The translations under genes and the position numbers were made by a program. 64,000 bases of DNA, from the NCBI RefSeq assembly GCF_001544535.1, contig NZ_FCON02000034.1, forward strand, positions 1 through 64,000. Reading direction: 5' to 3'. The notes beneath the pieces are model-generated. The model was given only the letters and a program-made list of their open reading frames with translations, had not been told where the DNA came from and searched no databases. This stretch comes from Caballeronia choica. Lineage in GTDB: Bacteria > Pseudomonadota > Gammaproteobacteria > Burkholderiales > Burkholderiaceae. Positions 24,075 through 33,121 of this stretch are shown here, piece by piece. The stretch's first letter is position 1, and the number at the start of each line of letters is the position of its first letter.

Positions 24075-25637
24075 ATGAATCCGTCGGTCAATTCCGCCAT
24101 GCCCGCGCCGCTCAGCGGCGGCAAGCTCGTGCTCGCCACGCTTGCGGTCGCGCTCGCCACCTTCATGAACGTGCTGGATTCGTCGATTGCGAACGTCGCG
24201 ATTCCGACGATCGCCGGCAATCTCGGCGTTTCCGTCGACGAAGGGACCTGGGTCATCACGCTCTTCGCCGCGGCGAACGCGATCGCGATTCCGCTGACCG
24301 GCTGGCTTACGCAGCGCGTCGGCCAGATCAAGCTGTTCGTCTGGGCGATCCTGCTGTTCGTGTTCTCGTCGTGGCTGTGCGGCATCGCGCCTAACCTGCC
24401 GGTCTTGCTCGCCGCGCGGATCTTGCAAGGCGCCGTCGCGGGGCCGCTGATTCCGCTCTCGCAAGCAATCCTGCTCGGCTCGTACCCGAAGGAAAAGAGC
24501 TCGCACGCGCTCGCGCTCTGGGCGATGACGGCAACCGTCGGCCCGATTGCCGGACCCGCGCTCGGCGGCTGGATCACCGACAGCTATTCGTGGTCGTGGA
24601 TCTTTTACATCAACATCCCGGTCGGCATTTTCGCGGCGGGCGTCACGTGGGCGATCTATCGCGAGCGCGAAACGCCGGCAAAGCGCATTCCCATCGACAA
24701 GGTCGGCCTGATCTCGCTGATCGCGTGGGTCGGCTCGTTGCAGATCATGCTCGACAAGGGCAAGGATCTCGACTGGTTCAACTCGCCGGTGATCGTCGCG
24801 CTTGGCGTGTTCGCGCTCGTGAGCTTCGTGTTCTTCGTGATCTGGGAACTGACGGAGAAAAACCCGGTGATCGACGTCAAGCTCTTCATGGGACGCAATT
24901 TCCTGGGCGGCACGGTGGCGATTTCCGTCGCCTATGCGGTGTTCTTCTCGAACCTCGTGCTGCTGCCGCAATGGATGCAGGGCTTTCTGAACTACCGTTC
25001 CGTCGATGCCGGGCTCGTCACCGCGCCGCTCGGCATCTTCGCGGTGCTGCTCGCGCCGGTGATGGGCAAAATCATGCCGAAGTCCGACGCCCGCGTGCTC
25101 GCGACGCTGGCGTTCATCGGCTTCGCCGGCGTGTTCTTCATGCGCTCGCATTACACGACCGGCGTCGATACCTGGACGCTCGTGATTCCGACGCTGCTGC
25201 AAGGCATCCCGACCGCGCTCTTTTTCGTGCCGCTGACCGCGATCATTCTCTCGGGCTTGCCGCAGGCGAAGATTCCCGCGGCGGCGGGCTTGTCGAACTT
25301 CGTGCGGGTGTTCGCGGGCGCGGTGGGTACATCGCTTGCCGCCACGGGCTGGAACGACCGGACGATCCTTCATCATTCGCAACTCGTCGACCAGGCAAGC
25401 GTTCATAACCCCGCATTCACCGATGCGATCGGCTCGCTGCAAACGACGCTCGATGCCGGCACGCCACAAGCGCTCGCGTTCTTCGAGCGCTCGCTCAACG
25501 CGCAGGCCGCGATGCTCGGGCTGAACGACATCTTCTGGCTCTCGGCGGTGATCTTCATCGCGATCATTCCGCTCATCTGGCTGACGAAGCCGGGCAAGGG
25601 CGCGGGAGCAGGCGCGGCGGGCGCGGGCGGTCATTGA
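24075..25637 (+). CDS. emrB: DHA2-family MFS multidrug exporter, EmrB-like
   Basis: This 520-residue protein has fourteen expected transmembrane helices. Motifs are LDSSIANVAIPTIAGNLGVS (DHA2 motif D1), LTGWLTQRVGQIKLFVWAI (motif A), LLAARILQGAVAGPLIPLSQ (motif B) and VGPIAGPALGGWI (motif C). It is a proton-driven inner-membrane pump that works with the adjacent adaptor and outer membrane channel. ACAGGTGATGCA precedes the ATG. As last gene of the operon it is separated from emrA by a copy of the MarR palindrome. Confidence 0.93.
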   Translation: MNPSVNSAMPAPLSGGKLVLATLAVALATFMNVLDSSIANVAIPTIAGNLGVSVDEGTWVITLFAAANAIAIPLTGWLTQRVGQIKLFVWAILLFVFSSWLCGIAPNLPVLLAARILQGAVAGPLIPLSQAILLGSYPKEKSSHALALWAMTATVGPIAGPALGGWITDSYSWSWIFYINIPVGIFAAGVTWAIYRERETPAKRIPIDKVGLISLIAWVGSLQIMLDKGKDLDWFNSPVIVALGVFALVSFVFFVIWELTEKNPVIDVKLFMGRNFLGGTVAISVAYAVFFSNLVLLPQWMQGFLNYRSVDAGLVTAPLGIFAVLLAPVMGKIMPKSDARVLATLAFIGFAGVFFMRSHYTTGVDTWTLVIPTLLQGIPTALFFVPLTAIILSGLPQAKIPAAAGLSNFVRVFAGAVGTSLAATGWNDRTILHHSQLVDQASVHNPAFTDAIGSLQTTLDAGTPQALAFFERSLNAQAAMLGLNDIFWLSAVIFIAIIPLIWLTKPGKGAGAGAAGAGGH

Positions 25638-25705
25638 GGCTTGCCGCGATGCGTGCGGCCGCTATGCTGTGATGACGGCACGCGGACGCATCGGAGGGGA
25701 ACACC

Positions 25706-26914
25706 GTGGCGGTGGAAACGGCAACGATCCTGATCGGCGCGTTCGATCGTCACAACTTCGGCGACTTGCTGTTCGCGCACATCGTCGGGGCGATGTCGGG
25801 GCCTCGCGATCTGCTGTTCGCGGGCGTCGCCGATCGTGATCTGCGCGCGGTCGGCGGGCATCGGATTCACGCGCTGCCGCGGCTTGCCGAGCGCCTGGGC
25901 GAAACGCCGGTGAACATCATCCACGCGGGCGGCGAACTGCTGACCTGCGACACCTACGAAGCCGCCGTGATGACCTTGCCCGCCGATCTCGCGCGAGAGA
26001 CGATTGCGCGCGTCGACGCGCGGCCTCGCGAAAGACTGACATGGGCGCAAGCGTTATTGCGAACGACTGCGCTGGCGCCGTACACGGTTTCGCCCGACGC
26101 GTTTCGTGGCCCGGTTCGGGTGCTGTACAACGCGGTCGGCGGCGTGGACCTGGACACTCGCGATCTCGCGCTGCGTGCCGAAGTGCTGTCGAAGCTCGCC
26201 GCAGCCGATGACATCAGCGTGCGCGACAGGCAATCGCAAGCGCTGCTCAGTGCGGCCGGCGTCGAGTCGCGCCTGATTCCCGACCCCGCCGTGATGGTGG
26301 CGCAGCTTTTCGGCGCTCGCATTCGCGAACGGGTGCGGCAGGTCGAGATGGGAAGCGTCGTTCGGGCGTTTCCGAACGGCTACATCGCCGTGCAGTTCAG
26401 CGCCGATTTCGGCGACGACGATACGCTCGCGCGCCTGGCTGCTCAACTGGATAGAGCGGCAAGCGCGACCGGGTTCGGCATCGTGTTCTTCCGTGCGGGC
26501 GCCGCGCCGTGGCATGACGATGTGGCCTGCTATGAGCGGACGGCTACCTATATGCGTGGCGCGACGCCGGGAATTTTCCGGTCGCTGAATGTGTGGGACA
26601 TCTGCGCGTTGATCGCCAATAGCCGTTGCTTTGCGGGCAGCAGCCTGCATGGACGAATCGTCGCGATGGCGTTTGCGTTGCCGCGTGTGAATTTGCGCCA
26701 TCCGGGGCGCGTTTCCGCTCTTACGAAGCAGGCGTCGTACGCCGCCACTTGGGATGATGCGGAGATGCCGGGGGAGGTGGAGGTTGGCGAGTTCGCGCGC
26801 TCGGTCGTCGATGCACTCGGGACGGACAAAGCGCGTCGCGAGAGGCGTGCGTGGGAGTTGGCCGAACTTTATCGGCGGGGGTTTGAGCTTGCTGCTGCGC
26901 GGATGCGCCTTTAA
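25706..26914 (+). CDS. Polysaccharide pyruvyl transferase family protein
   Basis: The 402 residues show the WcaK/CsaB-type pattern: N-terminal ILIGAFDRHNFGDLLFAHIV, NIIHAGGELLTCDTYE, ISVRDRQSQALLSAAGVE with DPAVMV, and the C-terminal CFAGSSLHGRIVAMAFALPRVNL (SLHG is the family signature). Members transfer pyruvate ketal groups from PEP to sugars of surface polymers. Start is GTG at 25706 behind a strong GGAGGGGAACACC. It stands alone without glycosyltransferases, so the acceptor is unknown. Confidence 0.82.
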   Translation: MAVETATILIGAFDRHNFGDLLFAHIVGAMSGPRDLLFAGVADRDLRAVGGHRIHALPRLAERLGETPVNIIHAGGELLTCDTYEAAVMTLPADLARETIARVDARPRERLTWAQALLRTTALAPYTVSPDAFRGPVRVLYNAVGGVDLDTRDLALRAEVLSKLAAADDISVRDRQSQALLSAAGVESRLIPDPAVMVAQLFGARIRERVRQVEMGSVVRAFPNGYIAVQFSADFGDDDTLARLAAQLDRAASATGFGIVFFRAGAAPWHDDVACYERTATYMRGATPGIFRSLNVWDICALIANSRCFAGSSLHGRIVAMAFALPRVNLRHPGRVSALTKQASYAATWDDAEMPGEVEVGEFARSVVDALGTDKARRERRAWELAELYRRGFELAAARMRL

Positions 26915-27119
26915 GCGGTGGTGTTTCCGCCGCCTGAGCGTATCAAACGATGTAGACGGCACCCGGCCCCGAGCGCAAGCGGTCACCCAATCAACTTCCC
27001 AAATCGCATATCCCGACAAGCAAAGCTGAAAAACTTGGTTCGTGAATCGGACGGGGCGTCAATAGAATCTGACGTCTGGCTTACTCGTCGAAGCATCGCA
27101 ACATCATTGGGAACGACAC

Positions 27120-28106
27120 ATGTCTCAGCAAGATTCCGGCAAGCCGCATCCCGCAAGCGCCAGCCGGCGCACCCTGCTGAAGGGTGCCACCGCGCTCGCC
27201 GCGACGCTTGTCGCGCCACGCGCCGTGCTCGCGCAAAACGATGCGAAAACCTTGCGCATCGGCTATCAGAAGTACGGCAACTTCGTCGTCTTGAAGGCGC
27301 GCGGGACGCTCGAAAAGCGCCTCGCCGCGCAGGGCGTCGGCGTGCAGTGGCTCGAATTTCCCGCCGGGCCGCAGTTGCTCGAAGGCCTGAACGCCGGCGC
27401 CGTCGATGTGGGCACGGTCGGTGAAACGCCGCCGATCTTCGCCCAGGCGGCGGGCGTCGATTTCGTCTATATCGGCAATGAGCCGCCCGCGCCGCGCGGC
27501 GAGGCGATCGTCGTGCCGGCGAACTCGCCGATCAAGACCGTCGCCGATCTGCGCGGCAAGAAGGTCGCGTTCAACAAGGGGTCGAACGTCCACTTCCTGC
27601 TCGTCAGGGCGCTGCAGAACGCAAGACTCACCTACGCGGATATCCAGCCCGTGTATCTCGCGCCCGCCGATGCGCGCGCCGCGTTCGTGCAGGGCAGCGT
27701 CGATGCCTGGGTGATCTGGGACCCGTACCTCGCCGCCGCCCAACGGCAGGCGAACGCGCGGGTGCTCGTCGATGGCGAAGGGCTCGTGCGCAACACGCAG
27801 TACTACCTCTCCGCGCGCAAGTTCGCCTCCGCGCAGCCGCAACTGCTGCATGCGCTGCTCGACGAACTCGATTCCGTCGACAAATGGGGCCGCGACAATA
27901 TCCCGGACGTCGCGCGCCTGTTGTCGCCGCTCGTCGGGCTCGATGCGCCAACGCTCGAAGTCGCGCTCAAGCGTACCGCTTACGGCGTGCAGCCGGTGAC
28001 GGCCGAAACGCTCGCCTACCAGCAGCGGATCGCCGATACGTTCAACGACCTGAAGCTGATTCCGAAGAAGCTCACGGTCAGCGACGCGCGCTGGAATACC
28101 GCGTAA
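27120..28106 (+). CDS. ssuA: Aliphatic sulfonate-type ABC transporter substrate-binding protein
   Basis: This 328-residue periplasmic protein begins with a Tat-like signal (SRRTLLKGATALAATLVAPRAVLAQ). The mature part matches SsuA: LRIGYQKYGNFVVLKARGTLE, VQWLEFPAGPQLLEGLNAGAVDVGTVGETPP, NKGSNVHFLLVRAL and VDAWVIWDPYLAAAQRQ. The permease and ATPase genes (ssuC, ssuB) and the monooxygenase ssuD are not next to it, so this is an orphan binding protein that must use components encoded elsewhere. The gene symbol denotes similarity rather than proven orthology. Confidence 0.85.
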   Translation: MSQQDSGKPHPASASRRTLLKGATALAATLVAPRAVLAQNDAKTLRIGYQKYGNFVVLKARGTLEKRLAAQGVGVQWLEFPAGPQLLEGLNAGAVDVGTVGETPPIFAQAAGVDFVYIGNEPPAPRGEAIVVPANSPIKTVADLRGKKVAFNKGSNVHFLLVRALQNARLTYADIQPVYLAPADARAAFVQGSVDAWVIWDPYLAAAQRQANARVLVDGEGLVRNTQYYLSARKFASAQPQLLHALLDELDSVDKWGRDNIPDVARLLSPLVGLDAPTLEVALKRTAYGVQPVTAETLAYQQRIADTFNDLKLIPKKLTVSDARWNTA

Positions 28107-28202
28107 CGCGTACAGGCGGAGTCTCTCTGCCGAGTTTCACCGGATCCGGTACTGTGTTTGCTCAGTATCGGGATTCGCCTGAAACCGGACCTCAGAGAGA
28201 CC

Positions 28203-29042
28203 ATGCTCAAGATCGCCACCTTCAACATCAATGGCATCCGTTCGCGCCTGCCCGCGCTGCTCGAATGGCTCGATAAAGAGGCGCCGGACGTCGCGTGTCT
28301 CCAGGAACTGAAGGCGCCCGACACGGCGTTTCCCAGCGACGAAATCCGCGCCGCGGGATATGGCGCGATCTGGCACGGACAGCCGTCGTGGAACGGCGTC
28401 GCGATCCTCACGAAGGGCATGGACCCGATCGAAACCCGGCGCGGCCTGCCGGGCGACATGGGCGACACCCACAGCCGTTACATCGAGGCGGCGGCGCATG
28501 GCGTGCTGGTCGGGTGTCTCTATCTGCCCAACGGCAATCCGCAGCCCGGCCCGAAGTTTGACTACAAGCTTGCGTGGTTCGAGCGCTTGATCGACTACGC
28601 GGCGGGCCTTTACGACAACGGCCATCCGGTCGTGCTCGCGGGCGACTTCAACGTCGTGCCGACCGACGAGGATATCTACAATCCGAAGTCGTGGCTCAAG
28701 GACGCGCTCCTGCAGCCCGAAAGCCGCGAGCGGTATCGGCGCCTGCTCGACCAGGGATGGGTCGATGCGCTGCGCACGCGTCATCCCGACGAGCGCATCT
28801 ATACGTTCTGGGATTACTTCCGGCAGCACTGGCAGAAGAACTCGGGGCTGCGGATCGACCATCTGCTGCTCAATCCGGAACTGGCGCCGCGCCTGAAAGA
28901 CGCGGGAGTCGACCGCTGGGTGCGCGACCGCCCTCACGCCAGCGACCACGCGCCGACCTGGATCGAACTCGACATGAGCGCCAAGAAGAAGCCGGCGGAG
29001 AAGCCGGCGGCGCGCACGCGCCGCAAGGCTGCGCCGCAATGA
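28203..29042 (+). CDS. xth: Exodeoxyribonuclease III
   Basis: This 279-residue AP endonuclease/3'-exonuclease acts in base-excision repair. Motifs are MLKIATFNINGIRSRLPAL (Asn at the metal site), CLQELKAP (catalytic Glu), LAGDFNVVPTDEDIYNP, GLRIDHLLL, and the closing SDHAPTWIEL with the catalytic Asp-His. A basic tail after the core (AKKKPAEKPAARTRRKAAPQ) extends the usual length slightly. The ATG at 28203 has GAGAGACC before it. The gene ends two bases before the stop of the convergent HiPIP gene. Confidence 0.93.
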   Translation: MLKIATFNINGIRSRLPALLEWLDKEAPDVACLQELKAPDTAFPSDEIRAAGYGAIWHGQPSWNGVAILTKGMDPIETRRGLPGDMGDTHSRYIEAAAHGVLVGCLYLPNGNPQPGPKFDYKLAWFERLIDYAAGLYDNGHPVVLAGDFNVVPTDEDIYNPKSWLKDALLQPESRERYRRLLDQGWVDALRTRHPDERIYTFWDYFRQHWQKNSGLRIDHLLLNPELAPRLKDAGVDRWVRDRPHASDHAPTWIELDMSAKKKPAEKPAARTRRKAAPQ

Positions 29043-29044
29043 GT

Positions 29045-29353
29045 TCACATGTTGGTGTACGAACTGCACCACCCGCGCGCAGCGACCTGCTTGTTGCCGA
29101 AGAGCGTGCAGCCGCCCCAGGCGTCGGTGGATTTGCCCTGGAACAGCGAGCAATTGCTGCAATCTTGCCCGGCGGCGTAGTTGGAGTATTTGGCCTTGTC
29201 GATTTTCTTGGCGTCTTCCTTGTAACCGACGGCGACTGCGGCCGGGTCCGACTCGCTGAGCTTCGGGTCATCGGCGAGAGCCGTTCGCGACAAAAGCAGC
29301 GACGACCCTGCGCCGATGCTGAAGATCATGAAACTGCGACGGGATGGATTCAT
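29045..29353 (-). CDS. High-potential iron-sulfur protein (HiPIP)
   Basis: The 102-residue protein has a Tat signal (PSRRSFMIFSIGAGSSLLLSRTALA) and a mature domain with four Cys (65, 68, 82, 96) in the HiPIP order CSNC...GGCTLF...GWCSSY, binding one [4Fe-4S]3+/2+ cluster. HiPIPs are periplasmic electron carriers between respiratory complexes and oxidases. Tat export of a folded cluster protein fits. It is encoded as a single gene, convergent with xth. Confidence 0.93.
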   Translation of the reverse strand: MNPSRRSFMIFSIGAGSSLLLSRTALADDPKLSESDPAAVAVGYKEDAKKIDKAKYSNYAAGQDCSNCSLFQGKSTDAWGGCTLFGNKQVAARGWCSSYTNM

Positions 29354-29588
29354 GGCGGGGAGCGGGACGTATTGTGTTGTCGAGGGGAAGGGCCGGGCGG
29401 ACGCAATGATGCGTCCGCTGGCGCCTAACCGAACGATACGCCGCTCGCGCCGATCCGGCAGACTTTGCCGGCCCGCCCCGGCGCCGCGCTCAAGCTTTTC
29501 CGGTCCCTGCCGTAAAACAGGCCAGTAACCAACGGCTCATCCGCGTCCGGCCAACGGCGCGACGGCACTTTTCACAGGGAGAACGGCA

Positions 29589-29720
29589 GTGGCGGCAACG
29601 GATTGGATGATTGCGGGAGTGGATCTGGTGGTACTCGTGAGCACGACGCTTTTCATGAGCGTCCTGGCGCGGCGGAGCCTGAACAAGGCGTCGGTGGAGT
29701 CGCAGCGGCAATGGCACTGA
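29589..29720 (+). CDS. Putative 43-residue single-pass membrane protein
   Basis: GTG start with CAGGGAGAACGGCA upstream. The product (VAATDWMIAGVDLVVLVSTT... ending RRSLNKASVESQRQWH) has one hydrophobic helix of about 20 residues followed by Arg-Arg and a polar tail, as expected for a small Nin-Cout or Nout-Cin anchor. It is too short for standard gene finders. Coding is supported by the start site and the helix; no family is recognised. Confidence 0.45.
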   Translation: MAATDWMIAGVDLVVLVSTTLFMSVLARRSLNKASVESQRQWH

Positions 29721-29745
29721 AGCACTGAAGCACTGAAGCACATAA
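29715..29745 (+). repeat. Short tandem repeat of GAAGCACT
   Basis: Three and a half head-to-tail copies of an 8-bp unit begin at the stop codon of the 43-residue gene. Copy-number slippage here would alter only the 3' end of that frame. Confidence 0.6.
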
Positions 29746-29809
29746 CAAAACCGGCGAAAGGGCGAAGCGTCGATGAAACCCGCCGCGCCCCTCGCCGCGA
29801 CAATACCCC

Positions 29810-29944
29810 TCAATGAAACAGTTTCATCGCCTGCGTGAGCGTGTTGGTGATGCCCCAGGCGAGCGGAACGAGCACATAGATCCAGAAGACGGCGAGCAGC
29901 AGCTTGTTGGTCGGATGCGCGGCGACGTGCGTAGTGGTGTTCAT
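29810..29944 (-). CDS. MFS transporter small subunit (44 residues)
   Basis: The protein MNTTTHVAAHPTNKLLLAVF continues into one transmembrane helix (WIYVLVPLAWGITNTL) and ends AMKLFH. GAGGAGCTTCGA before the ATG is a strong ribosome site. It starts 14 bases after the stop of an OFA-family MFS carrier. Such tiny single-helix proteins recur directly downstream of OFA transporters and are annotated as their small subunit (recollection). Function is inferred from this constant pairing. Confidence 0.8.
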   Translation of the reverse strand: MNTTTHVAAHPTNKLLLAVFWIYVLVPLAWGITNTLTQAMKLFH

Positions 29945-29958
29945 TCGAAGCTCCTCGT

Positions 29959-31356
29959 TCAGTTGATCGCCGGCGCCGACGCGTTCATGTGATGTTTCTC
30001 ATGCACGCGATGGATGAGCAGGTTGCACACGAATCCGACCACCAGCAGCGCCGCCATGATGTGCAGCGTCGTCGTATAGGCCTCGGACTTCGCGACTCCA
30101 TGCGCCACCTCATAAGCGCGGATGTAGTTCACAAGCACCGGCCCCGCGACGCCCGCCGCCGCCCACGCGGTGAGCAGCCGTCCATGAATGCCGCCGACGA
30201 AGGCCGTGCCGAACATGTCGGCGAGATAGGCCGGGATGGTCGCGAATCCGCCGCCGTACATCGAGAGAATCACGCCATAGGCGAGCACGAAGAGCGCGAT
30301 GTTGCCCGACTGCGCGAATTGCGGCACGAGAAAATACAGCACGGCGCCAAGCGCGAAAAATACGAAGTAGGTATTCTTCCGGCCGATCCAGTCCGACGTC
30401 GACGCCCACACGAAGCGCCCGCCCATGTTGAAGAGCGACAGCAGCCCGACGAAACCCGCCGCCGCGCCCGCCGTGATCGACGCCTTGAAGCTCTCCTGGA
30501 TCATCACCGAGGCCTGACCGAGCACGCCGATGCCCGCCGTCACGTTCAGGAACAGCACGAGCCAGAGCAGGTAGAACTGCGGCGTCTTCAGCGCCTGATC
30601 GATGTGCACGTCGTTGCGTGTAATCATCTTGCTGGCCTTGACGGGCGGCGTCCAGCCGGCCGGCTTCCAGTCCGGGTGCGGAATGCGGATCGCGAGCGCG
30701 CCGATCGTCATCGAGATGAAGTAGATGACGCCGAGCACGACGAACGTCTCGGCAACGCCGTTGCCCGTCGCGCTCTTGAAGTGGTTCATCAGCGCGACCG
30801 ACGCGGGCGCGGCGATCATCGCGCCGCCGCCGAAGCCCATGATCGCCATGCCGGTCGCCATGCCGCGGCGGTCGGGAAACCAGCGGATCAGCGTCGATAC
30901 CGGCGACACGTAGCCAAGCCCGAGCCCGATGCCGCCGATCACGCCATAGCCCAGGTAGAGCAGCACGATCTGATGCAGGTGCACGCCAAGCGCCGAGACA
31001 AGGAAGCCGCCGCCGAAGCAGCATGCCGACGTGAACATCGTGCGGCGCGGGCCGACTTTTTCGAGCCACTTGCCGGCGAACGCGGCCGACAGCCCGAGAA
31101 ACACGATGGCGAGCGAGAAGATCCAGCCGAGTGTCGTGAGCGACCAGTCGTCCGGCGCCGACTGCGTGATGCCGATCACCTTCGTGAGCGGCGCGTTGAA
31201 CACTGAAAACGCGTAGGCCTGGCCGATACACAAGTGGACCGCGAGCGCGGCGGGTGGAACCATCCAGCGGGAGAAGCCGGGCTGGGCGATGGTGGCGCTC
31301 TTGGAAAAGAAACCGTGGGTGTCGCTGGCGGGCCGGTTGTCGGTAATGGTGTTCAT
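29959..31356 (-). CDS. OFA-family MFS carrier (oxalate/formate antiporter-like)
   Basis: This 465-residue, twelve-helix transporter has a long N-terminal cytoplasmic segment. OFA traits are PPAALAVHLCIGQAYAFSVFNAPLTK, GWIFSLAIVFLGLSAAFAGKW, GYGVIGGIGLGLGYVSPVSTLIRWFPDRRGMATGMAIMGFGGGA, and the FVGGIHGRLLTAWAAAGVAGP loop. OxlT itself exchanges oxalate for formate, but most OFA members carry other monocarboxylates. CGGAGACCAGCA precedes the ATG at 31356, and a 99-residue upstream extension is not supported. Its small subunit is encoded directly downstream. Confidence 0.86.
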   Translation of the reverse strand: MNTITDNRPASDTHGFFSKSATIAQPGFSRWMVPPAALAVHLCIGQAYAFSVFNAPLTKVIGITQSAPDDWSLTTLGWIFSLAIVFLGLSAAFAGKWLEKVGPRRTMFTSACCFGGGFLVSALGVHLHQIVLLYLGYGVIGGIGLGLGYVSPVSTLIRWFPDRRGMATGMAIMGFGGGAMIAAPASVALMNHFKSATGNGVAETFVVLGVIYFISMTIGALAIRIPHPDWKPAGWTPPVKASKMITRNDVHIDQALKTPQFYLLWLVLFLNVTAGIGVLGQASVMIQESFKASITAGAAAGFVGLLSLFNMGGRFVWASTSDWIGRKNTYFVFFALGAVLYFLVPQFAQSGNIALFVLAYGVILSMYGGGFATIPAYLADMFGTAFVGGIHGRLLTAWAAAGVAGPVLVNYIRAYEVAHGVAKSEAYTTTLHIMAALLVVGFVCNLLIHRVHEKHHMNASAPAIN

Positions 31357-31744
31357 TGCTGGTCTCCGGAACGCATTGTTATGCACTGCGTTCGCATATA
31401 GTTTTGTACAGGGCGGGCCGCCTTGCCGTCGAGTGTTGCCTGCCATGCCGGCGAAGCGACCGTGCCATTGCCCTTCAGGTCCGATCAATCGAAACAAACC
31501 GTTCAACTGTTGCGTACCCGAATGCGGTCGAACATAAGCAAGACCGCGCCGCTTTGCAATATGAACACTCGTGCCATAAGCGTTTGCCCGGAGTAATCTT
31601 GCGGTAAACCATTGGATAGTTGAGCGGTCCGCTGGCCCGGAATATGCTGTCGGCACACGCTGCCATTCGACGTCCGCGTTTGATCCACAAAAGCGCGGGA
31701 TCGGCTTCGCCCTCCAACATCACCTACAAGGCACCGGGTCGAGC
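31357..31744. other. Divergent intergenic region between OFA carrier and cardiolipin synthase
   Basis: These 388 bases hold no convincing gene. Close to the carrier start an inverted repeat GAACGCA/TGCGTTC (31369-31393, 11-base spacer) may be a regulator site. A stretch around 31500-31620 is lower in GC than its neighbours. No terminator or clear promoter pair was picked out. Confidence 0.45.
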
Positions 31745-33007
31745 ATGCTGACTATCTTCATCACCGCCGTCGTCACGCTGGTCGTCGTCCTGATCGTCGC
31801 GAACCTGTCGAGCGGCGAGAAGAAGATCGAGCACAAGATCGAGCGTCTCTATGCGAGCGACGACCCCCAGTTCCCGCGCTCGATGAGCCTGCTGCTCGGG
31901 CCGCCCGTCGAAACGGGCAACCGCTTCGAGGTGCTCGTCAACGGCGACGAGATATTTCCTTCGATGCTCGACGGTATCCGCTCGGCGCAAAAGACCATCA
32001 CGTTCGAAACCTTCATCTACTGGTCGGGCGAGATCGGCGAGCAGTTCGCCGCCGCGCTCTCGGAGAAGGCGCGCGCGGGTGTCGCCGTGCACGTGCTGCT
32101 CGACTGGGTGGGATCGAAGAAGATGGACCGCCGCTATCTGCGCATGCTCAGAGATGCCGGCGCCGAAGTGATCCAGTATCACAAGCCGCACTGGACCGGC
32201 CTCGGCCGCATGAATGACCGCACGCACCGCAAGCTGCTTGTCATCGACGGCCATACGGGCTTTACCGGCGGCGTCGGCATCGCGGAGGAATGGACGGGCA
32301 ACGCGCAGGACGAGAAGCACTGGCGCGACACGCACTTCCGCGTCGAGGGGCCGGTTGCCGGGCACATGCAGGCGGTCTTCATGGACAACTGGATCAAGGC
32401 GAGCGGCAACGTGCTGCACGGGCCGGAATATTTCCCGAAGATCGCGCCGGCGGGCGACGGCATCGCGCACATGTTCAGCAGTTCGCCCTCGGGCGGCAGC
32501 GACGACATGCAGTTGATGTACCTGATGGCGATCACGGCGGCGACCCATACGATCCATCTCGCGAGCGCGTACTTCGTGCCCGACAAGCTCACGATCAACG
32601 CGATCGTCGAGGCCAGGCGGCGCGGCGTGCAGGTGCAAATCGTGACGCCCGGCAATCACATCGACACGCACACGGTGCGCGAGGCCTCGCGCGCGGGCTG
32701 GGGCGACCTGCTCGAAGCCGGCGTCGAAATCCACGAGTACCAGCCGACGATGTTTCACTGCAAGCTTTTGATCGTCGACGAATACCTGGTGTCGGTGGGA
32801 TCGACCAATTTTGACAGCCGTTCGTTCAAGCTCAACGACGAAGCAAACCTGAATATCTACGACCGCGAATTCGCGAAAATCCAGACGGCGATTCTCCGGG
32901 ACGACCTCGCGAAGTCCCGCCGCGTAACGCTCGAGGACTGGCAGCGGCGCTCGCTGCGGGAGAAGCTCGTCGAGCGCGTCGTCGCCCTCCTCGACTCGCA
33001 ACTGTGA
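31745..33007 (+). CDS. cls: Cardiolipin synthase (phospholipase D superfamily)
   Basis: This 420-residue protein has one N-terminal transmembrane helix (LTIFITAVVTLVVVLIVA), then two PLD domains. HxKxxxxD motifs are at His161-Lys163-Asp168 (HRKLLVID) and His338-Lys340-Asp345 (HCKLLIVD), each followed by the expected Gly/Ser-rich loops (TGGVGIAEEW; SVGSTNFDSRSF). It joins two phosphatidylglycerols, or PG and PE, into cardiolipin at the inner membrane. Length lies between ClsA and ClsB. It starts at ATG 31745 after AAGGCACCGGGTCGAGC. Confidence 0.88.
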   Translation: MLTIFITAVVTLVVVLIVANLSSGEKKIEHKIERLYASDDPQFPRSMSLLLGPPVETGNRFEVLVNGDEIFPSMLDGIRSAQKTITFETFIYWSGEIGEQFAAALSEKARAGVAVHVLLDWVGSKKMDRRYLRMLRDAGAEVIQYHKPHWTGLGRMNDRTHRKLLVIDGHTGFTGGVGIAEEWTGNAQDEKHWRDTHFRVEGPVAGHMQAVFMDNWIKASGNVLHGPEYFPKIAPAGDGIAHMFSSSPSGGSDDMQLMYLMAITAATHTIHLASAYFVPDKLTINAIVEARRRGVQVQIVTPGNHIDTHTVREASRAGWGDLLEAGVEIHEYQPTMFHCKLLIVDEYLVSVGSTNFDSRSFKLNDEANLNIYDREFAKIQTAILRDDLAKSRRVTLEDWQRRSLREKLVERVVALLDSQL

Positions 33008-33121
33008 CAAGTATCGGCCTGTCTGATGTATCGAATCTGAAATAGCGATTTTACTTCTGTATCCCTGACTCCTACGATCCATGAGAGAGCCGCCGCACCG
33101 GCATGCTCGCAGGAGGCAGAC

